Shown: positions 1 through 7,669 of the stretch, piece by piece
How positions within the stretch are numbered: position 1 is the stretch's first letter
How the letters are laid out: every line of letters begins with the position of its first letter
NCBI RefSeq assembly: GCF_024347095.1
Contig: NZ_AP024903.1
Span: 1,612,001-1,676,000 of the forward strand
DNA length: 64,000 nucleotides
Source: Vibrio rhizosphaerae
Lineage (GTDB): Bacteria; Pseudomonadota; Gammaproteobacteria; Enterobacterales; Vibrionaceae
Direction of reading: 5' to 3'
Translations under genes and position numbers: made by a program
Notes under the pieces: model-generated
Seen by the model: only the letters and a program-made list of their open reading frames with translations
The model's database searches: none
Told to the model about the DNA's origin: nothing

Positions 1-1310
1 ATCTGCTCAGCAACGGAGACCTGTTTTTGTAAGCTGTCAGCCATATTGTCCAGCGCATTCGATAACTGCCCAACTTCATCCGCTGCATGATAGTTCAGCC
101 GGTGATGGAATTGACCGCTGGCAATTGATTTCGACATATTGACTGCTGCTAAAATCGGACGCGCTAGCGTTTTCGCCATCAGGAACAAGACTCCGATTGC
201 CAGCATTGTAATACCCAAACCAATGATGATTTGCCAAGTCATGTTCTGCTGATTGTTTGTCATCAACTGTTGTGACAACTGATTGACATTCTCCAGCACT
301 AAATCCCGGTCAACACGCACCAGAATGAACCAAGTCACGCCACTATTTCCTAATGAAATCGGCACATATATTTTGATGAGCTCTTCTTGGTCACTGGCCT
401 GAGTAAACGCTTGTTTCTGCTGAATGACCTTCATGACCTCATCACTCTCATTACCAAATAAATCACGGACAGATTTGCCGATGAATGCGGGCTTTTGGCT
501 GTCAGCAATGACGAGTCCGGTATCGGTCAGAATTGAAACCTGTGATTGGCCATTATAAAGCTGAGCTGAGATTTCTTGGCTGAGTTGTTGAACAAAATCA
601 AGGTGATAGTCGGTACCGACTACACCCTGGAATTGACCATTAACCATGATGGGGGCGGATAGTGTTGCAAGCCAGACATTTTTACCTTGAACAACATAAG
701 GTAAGGGAGCGGTGACGGTTTCACGCAAGGTTTGTTCCGGAACCTGATACCAAGCGCCTTTAATGACACCATTCGGATGTGCTTCTGTTGAATCATATTC
801 AACCAAGGGTTGCACATCGATTTTGCCGGACTCATCACGTGTCCAATAGGGGGTATAACGTCCGGTTTTTTTATTGTTACCGTTCAGTCCGTTAGCGTAC
901 AGATTATCTTGGCCGTCAAAAGCATTGGGGGCCCAGCAGCTGTATGTACCATTGAGGTCAGGATTATTTTTGAGAATCTCGACGAGCATATCATTAAATG
1001 ATTTTCGGGTCAGTTGCTCGGTCTGATGCGTGATTTGGTAGGTTTTTGCCGCAGAAGCAACTTCAGCCAGTGTCCGGGCGGCATTAAGGCCTTTCTCAAG
1101 ACGTCTGCTGATAGACTGAGCATAAGTTGATGCGGTTGCTTCGACTTTGCTGATGGTTGTCTGCTTGACAATTGTTGACACTTGGCGGGAAACAAGTTGC
1201 TGCGTTGCTGAAGAAGAATAAACACCATAGCCAACTAAAATACCGGAAGTGATAAACAAACAAATACCAGCTGCGAGTGCGATTTTGGTCTGAATCGACT
1301 TAAATGTCAT
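1..1310 (-). CDS. Methyl-accepting chemotaxis protein, C-terminus outside window
   Basis: This is an inner-membrane chemoreceptor read on the minus strand. About 436 codons are visible; the signalling domain lies beyond position 1. The protein opens with a hydrophobic segment (about residues 10-30), then a long periplasmic region (about 35-280) of double-Cache type with aromatic and Asp-rich ligand-pocket sequence such as YWTRDESGK. A second membrane segment and a HAMP linker follow, ending in NALDNMADSLQKQ, which is typical HAMP helix 2. The start codon is preceded by TAGGAA. Cache receptors usually sense amino acids or organic acids; the ligand cannot be told from sequence. It stands alone, transcribed away from the NSS transporter. 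The family call is firm, although the diagnostic methyl-accepting hairpin itself is not in view. Confidence 0.92.
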   Translation of the reverse strand, partial: MTFKSIQTKIALAAGICLFITSGILVGYGVYSSSATQQLVSRQVSTIVKQTTISKVEATASTYAQSISRRLEKGLNAARTLAEVASAAKTYQITHQTEQLTRKSFNDMLVEILKNNPDLNGTYSCWAPNAFDGQDNLYANGLNGNNKKTGRYTPYWTRDESGKIDVQPLVEYDSTEAHPNGVIKGAWYQVPEQTLRETVTAPLPYVVQGKNVWLATLSAPIMVNGQFQGVVGTDYHLDFVQQLSQEISAQLYNGQSQVSILTDTGLVIADSQKPAFIGKSVRDLFGNESDEVMKVIQQKQAFTQASDQEELIKIYVPISLGNSGVTWFILVRVDRDLVLENVNQLSQQLMTNNQQNMTWQIIIGLGITMLAIGVLFLMAKTLARPILAAVNMSKSIASGQFHHRLNYHAADEVGQLSNALDNMADSLQKQVSVAEQ

Positions 1311-1994
1311 AAAATTATTTTCCTACACAATGATTCGATTTAACCAATGCATGATATCTCCGGGGGATGACACCAGCGCTTCATTGGCCTATTGAAACAG
1401 TCAATGTTTTCTATATTTTTTGCACTTTAGGCCTGATGTCATACATCGAATAAGATGCATACTTCATTAAATCGAACAGAAATGGACAAAATATAGCCTG
1501 ATCGTGATTAAATTGATTACATTTATTGTATGAATGATAAATCGATTTTTGTCTAGCCGACGGGTGTGGTTCAAACCTTCAGGTTCCTTCTAATGATAGG
1601 TGAATGTTCTCGGAATTTATAAATTTTGATGATAATTAATTGTGATTGACCTCTATTTTATGATTTATAGAACAAATGAGTAAAGAGACGCTGTCACGTG
1701 TGAAAAAAGAACAAGATGAAGAGAGAGTCAGGGATTTTGAAAGATGTTCTTGTGGTTTATTGGTTAAAAGAAGGATAAATCATGAGGTGTCTGGTTAAAA
1801 AAGCGGCATATAACTCGATAAAATAGGACACTATCAATAAATAAGACCGCTGGGCCTTCCAATTTTAAGGACAAACTGTTTTACTTGCCACGCTTTGAGA
1901 ATCAGTAGAATTTTGATTGAGTGTACACTTTATTTTACACCTGTCTGATGCTCTTCAGGGTAAACACAACATTGCATAAAATTGGTATAAAAAT
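1311..1994. other. Intergenic region between the divergent chemoreceptor and NSS transporter genes
   Basis: This 684-base AT-rich spacer separates two divergent genes. It holds the TyrR-like box described separately, close to the transporter. No open reading frame with a convincing ribosome site, no strong terminator hairpin and no glycine-riboswitch core was recognised. A flagellar sigma-28 promoter was looked for upstream of the chemoreceptor and no clear match was found. Confidence 0.6.
1922..1939 (+). promoter_or_regulatory. TyrR-like operator upstream of the NSS transporter
   Basis: The sequence TGTACA-N6-TTTACA matches the TyrR consensus TGTAAA-N6-TTTACA at 11 of 12 defined positions. 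It ends 55 bases before the transporter start. A weak promoter, TTCAGG, 17 bases, TAAAAT, follows it, so bound TyrR would sit just upstream of the -35 element. TyrR is known to control aromatic amino-acid transport genes in gamma-proteobacteria. Binding here is inferred. Confidence 0.55.
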
Positions 1995-3338
1995 ATGGCA
2001 AGTAATACAAGAGGTCATTTTTCTTCGAAACTTGGCTTTATTATGGCTGCTGCCGGTTCAGCGGTCGGTCTGGGGAATGTCTGGGGATTTCCCACCAAAG
2101 CAGCCAGTAACGGAGGTGCTGCTTTTTTAGTGATCTATCTGGTCATGGTCTTTTTGCTGGCATTTCCGATGCTGGTGGCTGAACTGACGATCGGGCGTCA
2201 CGGGCAGGCTAATCCCATTTCCTCCTTAAAGTCGATCTGGAACAAAAACCGTGCCCTAGCCGGTGGGTTCGGATTGATTGCGATTGTAACCGCATCATTC
2301 ATTCTGAGCTTCTATTCCATTCTTGCCGGGTGGCTGGTGAGTTATGCCATCGCTCCGGCTATTGATTTGGCTGGATTTCATCAAGTCTCGCATTGGCTGG
2401 TAGATTTTGGCGTTTCGCGGAATTTGGTTTTTACCGTTATTTTCTCGCTGTTAACCATTTTGGTGGTGCTGCGGGGGGTTGCCGATGGGATTGAGCGCTG
2501 GTCAACACGACTGATGCCGCTGTTATTCGTGTTATTCGGGGTGATGATTCTCTATATCCTCACTCAGGACGGGGCGATGGAAGGACTGAAGATGTATTTA
2601 GTCCCGGATCTGTCTCAGCTTCGCGGCGGACTGTTTGTCGATGCTATGGGGCAAGCCTTCTTTTCGCTGTCGTTGGGCTGTGGTTCGATGATGGTTTACG
2701 GTTCGTATCTGAAAAAAGATGTCAATCTTCCCAAGATTGCAGCGCAAGTGGCTTCGATTGATACCGGGGTTGCTTTCTTTGCCGGGTTGTTGATTTTACC
2801 GGCCATGTATGTTGCTAAAACCAATGGTGTTGATATTTTCACGGAAAGCGGTGCATTGAAAAGCTCCGGTGATTTGGTGTTTAAAGTATTACCCGCAATG
2901 TTTGAGACGATGGGCAATATCGGGGTCTTACTCGGATTCGGCTTTTTCGTGTTAATGGTGATTGCGGCGCTGACGTCGTCAATTTCGATGCTTGAGGTGC
3001 CGGTTTCCTGTGCTCAGGATGAACTCGGATGGCAGCGTTCTAAAGCGACCTGGCTGATCGGCGGATTCATTCTGTTGATAAGCGTTGTCATCTGCTTCAA
3101 TTTTGATCAGCTTTTTGGTTTGGTTGCTGATGTTACGACCGTTTATATGCAACCATTGCTTGGTGTTGCTTGGGCGATTGTGGTTGGATGGATTTGGCAT
3201 CGTAATAAACTGCTTAATGAAATTAAACAAGGTTATCCGGAGATCGAACAAGGATTCTTTTGGAAGATCTGGCCGTGGTATGTCCGTTTCATTTGTCCGG
3301 TTGCGATTATCATGGTGTTTGTTTACCCATTAATCTGA
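1995..3338 (+). CDS. Sodium-dependent transporter, NSS (SNF) family
   Basis: This is a polytopic inner-membrane Na+/amino-acid symporter of 447 residues, the usual length for bacterial NSS proteins with about eleven or twelve helices. The family's N-terminal signature GSAVGLGNVWGFP lies at residues 21-33, in the first helix, which forms the sodium and substrate site. The CGSMMVYGSY stretch near residue 230 is the conserved helix-6 region. The ATG at 1995 starts the protein directly before the signature helix, although the ribosome site is weak. A TyrR-like box upstream suggests an aromatic amino acid as substrate, in line with known bacterial NSS carriers for tyrosine or tryptophan; this specificity is inferred. 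A strong terminator follows, so the gene is monocistronic. Confidence 0.93.
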   Translation: MASNTRGHFSSKLGFIMAAAGSAVGLGNVWGFPTKAASNGGAAFLVIYLVMVFLLAFPMLVAELTIGRHGQANPISSLKSIWNKNRALAGGFGLIAIVTASFILSFYSILAGWLVSYAIAPAIDLAGFHQVSHWLVDFGVSRNLVFTVIFSLLTILVVLRGVADGIERWSTRLMPLLFVLFGVMILYILTQDGAMEGLKMYLVPDLSQLRGGLFVDAMGQAFFSLSLGCGSMMVYGSYLKKDVNLPKIAAQVASIDTGVAFFAGLLILPAMYVAKTNGVDIFTESGALKSSGDLVFKVLPAMFETMGNIGVLLGFGFFVLMVIAALTSSISMLEVPVSCAQDELGWQRSKATWLIGGFILLISVVICFNFDQLFGLVADVTTVYMQPLLGVAWAIVVGWIWHRNKLLNEIKQGYPEIEQGFFWKIWPWYVRFICPVAIIMVFVYPLI

Positions 3339-3361
3339 TGGTCCGGTTGAGATTTTTCGTC

Positions 3362-3390
3362 AAAACACCTTCCCCCGGGAAGGTGTTTTT
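3362..3390 (+). terminator. Rho-independent terminator after the NSS gene
   Basis: A 13-base stem of AAAACACCTTCCC type folds back on itself over a very small loop and ends in a T run. It lies 24 bases after the transporter stop codon. Confidence 0.9.
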
Positions 3391-3454
3391 ATAAGTGGCG
3401 GTTTTGTTTCTCTCACTTTCCCTCTATACTCCACCGCCTGACGTGGAGGAGACC

Positions 3455-4156
3455 GTGTTCCGTATCTTATTTGTTCATTCTGATTTTGTATTAATTCACA
3501 AATATCCCGGTGTTTCGGTCCATAAAGACGATGGAGATACCATGCTCGTGCATGAGGTCAGTCGCCAACTGGGCGGTGCGCCGCTTTATCTGGTCCATCG
3601 ACTGGACAAGATGACGTCCGGGCTATTGTTGTTGGCTCGTTCTGCTGACGCTGCCCGGGAGTTATCGACGTGTTTTGCTGAGCGGATGGTTGAGAAATAC
3701 TATCTGGCGATTGGCAGTAAAAAACCGAAAAAGAAGCAGGGGATGATTTGTGGTGATATGGTTCGTTCTCGTCGTTCCGGATGGATGCTGACCACTGCGC
3801 AGACCAATCCGGCGGTCACGCAATTTTTTTCAACAGCCGGTGAACAGGGAGAGCGGCTGTTTCTTTGTCGCCCCTTAACGGGAAAAACCCACCAAATCCG
3901 GGTCGCACTGAAGTCGATTGGGTCTGCGATTGTTGGTGATCCCATTTATCACCATAGCCATGACATTGATCGGGGTTATTTGCATGCCTATGCTTTGGCA
4001 TTTCCGTATGCCGGTGAATGGCATCGGTTTATCTGTGATCCGCGACAGGAAGATGTTATGGGTGAGAAGTGGCGGGAGCCTGCGATTATCCGCGGTATTG
4101 AGATGTGGTCTGAGCCATGGTTACTCGATTGGCCTAAAATGAAACGAAAACCTTGA
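3455..4156 (+). CDS. RluA-family RNA pseudouridine synthase
   Basis: A 233-residue enzyme expected to isomerise uridine to pseudouridine in structured RNA. The catalytic motif HRLDKMTSGL places the nucleophilic aspartate at residue 51, and the substrate-contact motif KTHQIRVALKSIG comes later. It lacks an S4 domain, which fits the short RluA/TruC-like branch rather than RluC or RluD. I chose GTG 3455 because GGAGGA lies just before it; an in-frame GTG at 3395 would begin inside the terminator region. The methyltransferase gene begins five bases downstream, so the two RNA-modifying enzymes are probably co-transcribed. The target base is unknown. Confidence 0.9.
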   Translation: MFRILFVHSDFVLIHKYPGVSVHKDDGDTMLVHEVSRQLGGAPLYLVHRLDKMTSGLLLLARSADAARELSTCFAERMVEKYYLAIGSKKPKKKQGMICGDMVRSRRSGWMLTTAQTNPAVTQFFSTAGEQGERLFLCRPLTGKTHQIRVALKSIGSAIVGDPIYHHSHDIDRGYLHAYALAFPYAGEWHRFICDPRQEDVMGEKWREPAIIRGIEMWSEPWLLDWPKMKRKP

Positions 4157-4160
4157 ATTT

Positions 4161-5099
4161 ATGATGGATAGCAATCAATTAATAGCTTTTTTTCAACACC
4201 TTGAGCAGCAACTTAAGCCTGATTTATGTGAAATCAGACGTTTGTTTCATGGCCGGGGGCGACGCTGGCCGGGTCTGGAGCAACTGACGGCAGACTGGTT
4301 AGGCCAGCAACTGGTGGTGAGCCTTTTTAAACGACCCGATGAACATTTCATCCGGTGTTTACGTCAAGGATTACACGACCTGACCCAACATCACTGCTGG
4401 CAACAATGTGAAGGAAAAAGCATCATTATCCAGCATCGTTATGCGCAAGGTACGCCCGCTGAAGTGCTGTGGGGGAGTTTGGTATCACATCCGATCGCCA
4501 TTGAAGATGGCCTAAAGTACCAACTGGATATTGGACGCAATCAGAATTGTGGTCTGTTCCTCGATATGCGTTATGGGCGACAGTGGGTGAGAGAGCAAGC
4601 AGCAGGTAAGCGGGTGTTGAACTTGTTTGCCTATACCTGTGGTTTTTCTGTGGCTGCGGTTGCCGGTGGTGCCACTCAGGTCGTGAATCTTGATATGGCT
4701 AAATCATCACTGGCAAAGGGTCGGGATAATCATCTGCTTAATCAACATGATGTTAGTTCCGTCTATTTTCTGGCTCATGACTTATTGAAATCATGGGGAA
4801 AAATTAAAAAATATGGCCCGTATGATCTCATTGTGATTGACCCGCCGACCTTTCAGAAAGGCAGCTTCGCTCTGACGAGAGATTATCGCAAAATTTTAAG
4901 GCGTTTGAGTGATTGGTTAGCGGAAGACGGGCAGGTACTGGCTTGTGTGAATGCGCCGATGGTGCCGAGTGATTTCTTGATTCAGAGTATGCGTGAAGAA
5001 GCGCCGGCACTGACATTCAGTCATCGTTTAGACAATCCGCCTGAATTTGCTGATATTGAGCCAGAGTCAGGCTTGAAAGCTCTGGTATTTCATTCATAA
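4161..5099 (+). CDS. Class I SAM-dependent methyltransferase, RlmI/COG1092-like
   Basis: A 312-residue cytoplasmic methyltransferase. The central Rossmann part carries the SAM motif NLFAYTCGFSVAA and an acidic motif II in VVNLDMAKSS. The catalytic-region motif VIDPPTFQKGSF is the form found in RNA cytosine-5 methyltransferases of the RlmI/RlmK group. The N-terminal 140 residues are not the PUA domain of RlmI, so the exact substrate is uncertain; rRNA is the best guess. It sits five bases after a pseudouridine synthase, which supports a role in RNA modification. Confidence 0.87.
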   Translation: MMDSNQLIAFFQHLEQQLKPDLCEIRRLFHGRGRRWPGLEQLTADWLGQQLVVSLFKRPDEHFIRCLRQGLHDLTQHHCWQQCEGKSIIIQHRYAQGTPAEVLWGSLVSHPIAIEDGLKYQLDIGRNQNCGLFLDMRYGRQWVREQAAGKRVLNLFAYTCGFSVAAVAGGATQVVNLDMAKSSLAKGRDNHLLNQHDVSSVYFLAHDLLKSWGKIKKYGPYDLIVIDPPTFQKGSFALTRDYRKILRRLSDWLAEDGQVLACVNAPMVPSDFLIQSMREEAPALTFSHRLDNPPEFADIEPESGLKALVFHS

Positions 5100-5106
5100 G
5101 CCGCAT

Positions 5107-5142
5107 CAGGCTCCCGGTGGTATGTCTCCCACCGGGAGCCTG
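5107..5142. terminator. Hairpin between convergent genes
   Basis: A perfect 14-base stem (CAGGCTCCCGGTGG with its complement) and an 8-base loop lie between two convergent genes. There is no T run on either strand, so it may act as an end-protecting or shared weak terminator rather than a classical one. Confidence 0.6.
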
Positions 5143-5145
5143 CTA

Positions 5146-5592
5146 TTACGGGTTCTGAGCCTGAAAAACCAGAGTATGCTTTTCACCTTGCAGGGTCAGT
5201 CGGTTTTTGTCAATGTCGATGCGAGTCCACTCAGAAAGCGTTGAGATAATGGTGTTATTGAGTGCCATTTCATTTTTCAGGCACAATTTCATCGTTGAAT
5301 TCATATGCGTGATTCTGAACTCATGATCATCTACGTCGATTTCTGCTTCACCCACGTAATCATTACAACCTGCCAGACCCGTTGCGGTCATTTTTTCATC
5401 AACATGCAGTGATGGGGCTTTTTTCCCTTTCGGACGTTCCAAAGCTTTACCATCCAACTCAACCAGATGCCACTGAGGTGTTTGCAGTTCAGACAATTGA
5501 ATCGGTTTATCTTTACTCGCGCATCCTGCCAAGCCAGCCACGAAAGCTGTGAATGTTGCTGTGGTGACAATAGCCTTTGAACTAAGCTTCAT
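5146..5592 (-). CDS. META-domain lipoprotein, HslJ-like
   Basis: A 148-residue exported protein. The signal peptide ends in the lipobox LAGC with the lipidated cysteine at residue 24; the next residue is Ala, so outer-membrane sorting is likely. Residues 38-145 form one META domain, with the conserved GCNDY motif and the paired later cysteine in STMKLCLKNE. In Escherichia coli HslJ, a META lipoprotein, is heat-inducible and affects novobiocin resistance; the function here is not known. The gene is single, convergent with the methyltransferase. Confidence 0.85.
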   Translation of the reverse strand: MKLSSKAIVTTATFTAFVAGLAGCASKDKPIQLSELQTPQWHLVELDGKALERPKGKKAPSLHVDEKMTATGLAGCNDYVGEAEIDVDDHEFRITHMNSTMKLCLKNEMALNNTIISTLSEWTRIDIDKNRLTLQGEKHTLVFQAQNP

Positions 5593-5884
5593 ATAACTAA
5601 CCTTTAATTGTTAAAATTGTGACGTTGTTATTCTTTTTGCATATCGATCCACCCTCAGTCTGGATACTCAGAGAATATATCCGGTAACCTTGATTGCAGA
5701 GCTTCTAAGACTTGTCATGATATACAAATAGAATTTGGCGAAGTAAATCAACTCCCCACAGGATTGTAAAGAAGGATTTTGATATTTCAATCACCGCGGC
5801 GCAATAACGGAACGAAAATACGTTCCAGATGAGTACTATATTGAACACAACGATGATATCGCATCAGACTTTGGATCATAAGAC

Positions 5885-6136
5885 ATGGAACAACTCGAAT
5901 TTTTTGATATTCCCAGCCCTTGTATCCGTGTATGTGAAGTGGATGAAAAAGGTTATTGCCGGGGCTGTATGAGAAACCGAGACGAACGTCTTCGCTGGCT
6001 GAAGATGAGTTCGGCTGAGAAGATCCATGTCATTCAATTATGCAAAATGCGTTATCGCCGCAAAATGGGCAAAAAACAAGCGGTTGGTGGTATAGACAAA
6101 CACAGCTCGGAAAACCCACAGCGAGATCTGTTTTGA
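5885..6136 (+). CDS. DUF1289 small cysteine-rich protein (YdhL-like)
   Basis: An 83-residue cytoplasmic protein. Four cysteines at residues 13, 17, 25 and 28 sit in the conserved frame SPCIRVC...YCRGCMR, followed by a basic helix with ERLRW, all features of DUF1289. The cysteines probably bind a metal. No molecular function is established for the family. The gene is monocistronic and convergent with the next small gene. Confidence 0.85.
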   Translation: MEQLEFFDIPSPCIRVCEVDEKGYCRGCMRNRDERLRWLKMSSAEKIHVIQLCKMRYRRKMGKKQAVGGIDKHSSENPQRDLF

Positions 6137-6181
6137 ATGATATTTTTCGATCAATAGGTGTGTTGTTTGTCAGACCGTTAA

Positions 6182-6403
6182 TTACTTGTTGATGTGCCAG
6201 CGATCACTGACCCAGCCGCCAACTCGCTCATCAAAATGATTGCCGGTAAAGTGACGGTGACTGTCTGCTTTTCTTTCATGTAGCGGTTTTTCGTGGAGTA
6301 GGTGATGGATGTAGTTTGCCATCGGATCATCAGAGTGATGGTGTTGTTTTTGAGCGACCTCCTTAATCATTTTGAGTCGATAGGTTGAACTTGAATGTTT
6401 CAT
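6182..6403 (-). CDS. Small histidine-rich hypothetical protein
   Basis: A 73-residue protein that I do not recognise. It has no signal peptide or membrane segment and is hydrophilic, with nine or more histidines, including an HHH run near residue 21 and pairs around 33 and 49. The start is well supported: AGGAGG lies four bases before the ATG. Metal binding is possible given the histidines but is only a guess. It is a single gene between two terminated units. Confidence 0.65.
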   Translation of the reverse strand: MKHSSSTYRLKMIKEVAQKQHHHSDDPMANYIHHLLHEKPLHERKADSHRHFTGNHFDERVGGWVSDRWHINK

Positions 6404-6562
6404 ATGACCTCCTGTGTATGTGTGTTGTACAAAAAATAGCCACTTTGTCTGGCTACGTCAACACGCACTGTGTGAGTTCTCGGTCATTTTTGATCTTGGG
6501 CAAAAAATAATTAAAGTGATATGAATTTAAATACATAAGTTCATCGATTTGTAAAAGCAGAT

Positions 6563-6592
6563 AAAAAAAGAGATAGCCATTGGACTATCTCT
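6563..6592 (-). terminator. Rho-independent terminator of the 48-residue gene
   Basis: On the minus strand an 8-base AGAGATAG stem with an 8-base loop is followed by seven T residues. It lies about 46 bases past the stop codon of the small gene at 6639-6785. Confidence 0.85.
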
Positions 6593-6638
6593 CCGGGAAG
6601 TGGTTTAGCGCGGATAGGGTGAGTGATGTCTGGTTAAA

Positions 6639-6785
6639 TTAACGACTCATTTGCTCAAATTTTGTCGCGGCATCGCGACAGTTTTTCTCAACCTTACGCA
6701 GGTGTTTGGTGGTTTTCAGGAAATTATCCCCGATGGTTTTAAGGCCCGCGATAATTTGTTTTTGCGCTTGTGTTTCACTATTCAT
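6639..6785 (-). CDS. Small basic helical protein, 48 residues, unknown
   Basis: The predicted peptide is 48 residues, hydrophilic and rich in lysine, with a heptad-like pattern suggesting one long amphipathic helix. ATG 6785 is preceded by GAGGGA at a good distance; an upstream in-frame start at 6836 would place the N-terminus inside a terminator hairpin. A strong terminator follows the gene and another hairpin with a T run lies just upstream, between a probable promoter and the ribosome site. No family is recognised. Its own start signal and terminator argue that it is real. Confidence 0.6.
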   Translation of the reverse strand: MNSETQAQKQIIAGLKTIGDNFLKTTKHLRKVEKNCRDAATKFEQMSR

Positions 6786-6805
6786 CTTCAAATCCCTCAA
6801 TATCA

Positions 6806-6844
6806 AAATAAAAAGGCTAACGGGAGCATTGCTCATCGTTAGCC
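6806..6844 (-). terminator. Terminator or attenuator upstream of the 48-residue gene
   Basis: On the minus strand an 8-base GGCTAACG stem, with an inner GAGC/GCTC stem, is followed by TTTTTATTTT. It ends about 20 bases before the start codon of the small gene. It would either end a separate small RNA or attenuate the gene. Confidence 0.8.
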
Positions 6845-6976
6845 GAACTTACCGTTGTTAGAGACCTGAAGCTGAATGAATCGGAACTATGTTCTGTTTT
6901 AGCGATTCATCACGCCATTATTATTATGTCTTATGTATACGTTGTGCCTGTGTTGGTATGTTGTATTTGATTACTC
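6806..6976 (-). ncRNA. Possible small RNA or structured 5' leader
   Basis: A -10 like TATACT on the minus strand (6983-6988) would start a transcript near 6976. The roughly 170 bases from there to the terminator hold a stem made from TGAATCG and CGATTCA (about 6873-6910), an unstructured A-rich part and the strong terminator hairpin with U tail. This is the plan of an Hfq-dependent small RNA, but read-through would make it an attenuated leader of the 48-residue gene. The -35 element is poor. No known RNA family was recognised. Confidence 0.3.
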
Positions 6977-6982
6977 GCTGCG

Positions 6983-6988
6983 AGTATA
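6983..6988 (-). promoter_or_regulatory. Candidate -10 element for the leader or small RNA
   Basis: TATACT on the minus strand is one base from consensus. No good -35 sequence lies 17 bases upstream, so an activator or another sigma factor would be needed. An AAACTT upstream recalls a sigma-E -35 element, but the spacing to a matching -10 is not convincing. Confidence 0.3.
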
Positions 6989-7130
6989 AGAGATGAGCGA
7001 CCCGTCTCCGAGAAGTTTTGCACAAAAAACATTCAAATCGAGAGGTAAGTTACAATTTTGTGAACAGCTTTTAAACGTTTCATAACAGGCTGTTTACTCG
7101 CGATCACGGTTTCGCGTGAATGGGATGAAT

Positions 7131-7170
7131 AAAAAGGCGAAACCCCGATGTTTGGTAGCCATCGGGGTTT
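7131..7170 (-). terminator. Rho-independent terminator of rplY
   Basis: An 11-base AAACCCCGATG stem with a 9-base loop lies about 85 bases past the rplY stop. On the minus strand it is followed by CGCCTTTTT. Confidence 0.85.
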
Positions 7171-7254
7171 CTGAATTTTAGATGTCACGGTTGGTAAGGC
7201 CGATTATCTGTTATGCAAAAGGAGCTGGATTATTCCGGCTAACTCTTAAAAGAA

Positions 7255-7533
7255 TTAGATACGGATGAAATCCATGTGTGTTACTTTTGGCTTGAACACA
7301 TGACGTTGAACATCTTGTGGTTTCACCTTAACTTCTGCGCCGTCGATCACAAGAGTGATGGCTTCGTAGAATTCAGGCTTGTCCATTTGGTTGATGACAT
7401 CATCATGGTTTAGTGCGATAGATACAGGGGCTGCATCACCACCGTAAACGATAGCTGGGAATTGACCAGCATGACGTAGGCGGCGGCTCGCACCTTTACC
7501 TAGTTCAGTACGTACGACTGCTTCAAATTTCAT
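7255..7533 (-). CDS. rplY: 50S ribosomal protein L25
   Basis: A 92-residue 5S rRNA-binding ribosomal protein, the short form found in gamma-proteobacteria without the CTC extension. The N-terminal [20 protein letters not shown] and the C-terminal [13 protein letters not shown] are characteristic. ATG 7533 gives the standard N-terminus, with a GAGAG ribosome site; a TTG five codons earlier overlaps that site and is unlikely. The gene has its own terminator. Its position beside radD matches the enterobacterial order. Confidence 0.97.
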   Translation of the reverse strand: MKFEAVVRTELGKGASRRLRHAGQFPAIVYGGDAAPVSIALNHDDVINQMDKPEFYEAITLVIDGAEVKVKPQDVQRHVFKPKVTHMDFIRI

Positions 7534-7669
7534 ATTATTTACTCTCAAATTTAGTAAATGGTTTGGTTCAGTCTGGCAATGCGACCTTGCCAGACAAAGT
7601 CCGTTTCATACAGATAATGAAACGAGCGCGGATACTACCATTCTCTGTCTTTATGGGCAATAAGTATCT

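Noticed and set aside
1311..1994. Glycine riboswitch before a sodium-coupled amino-acid carrier
   Set aside because: Some Vibrio amino-acid symporter genes have one, but the conserved cores and paired aptamers were not found here; the TyrR-like box explains control better.
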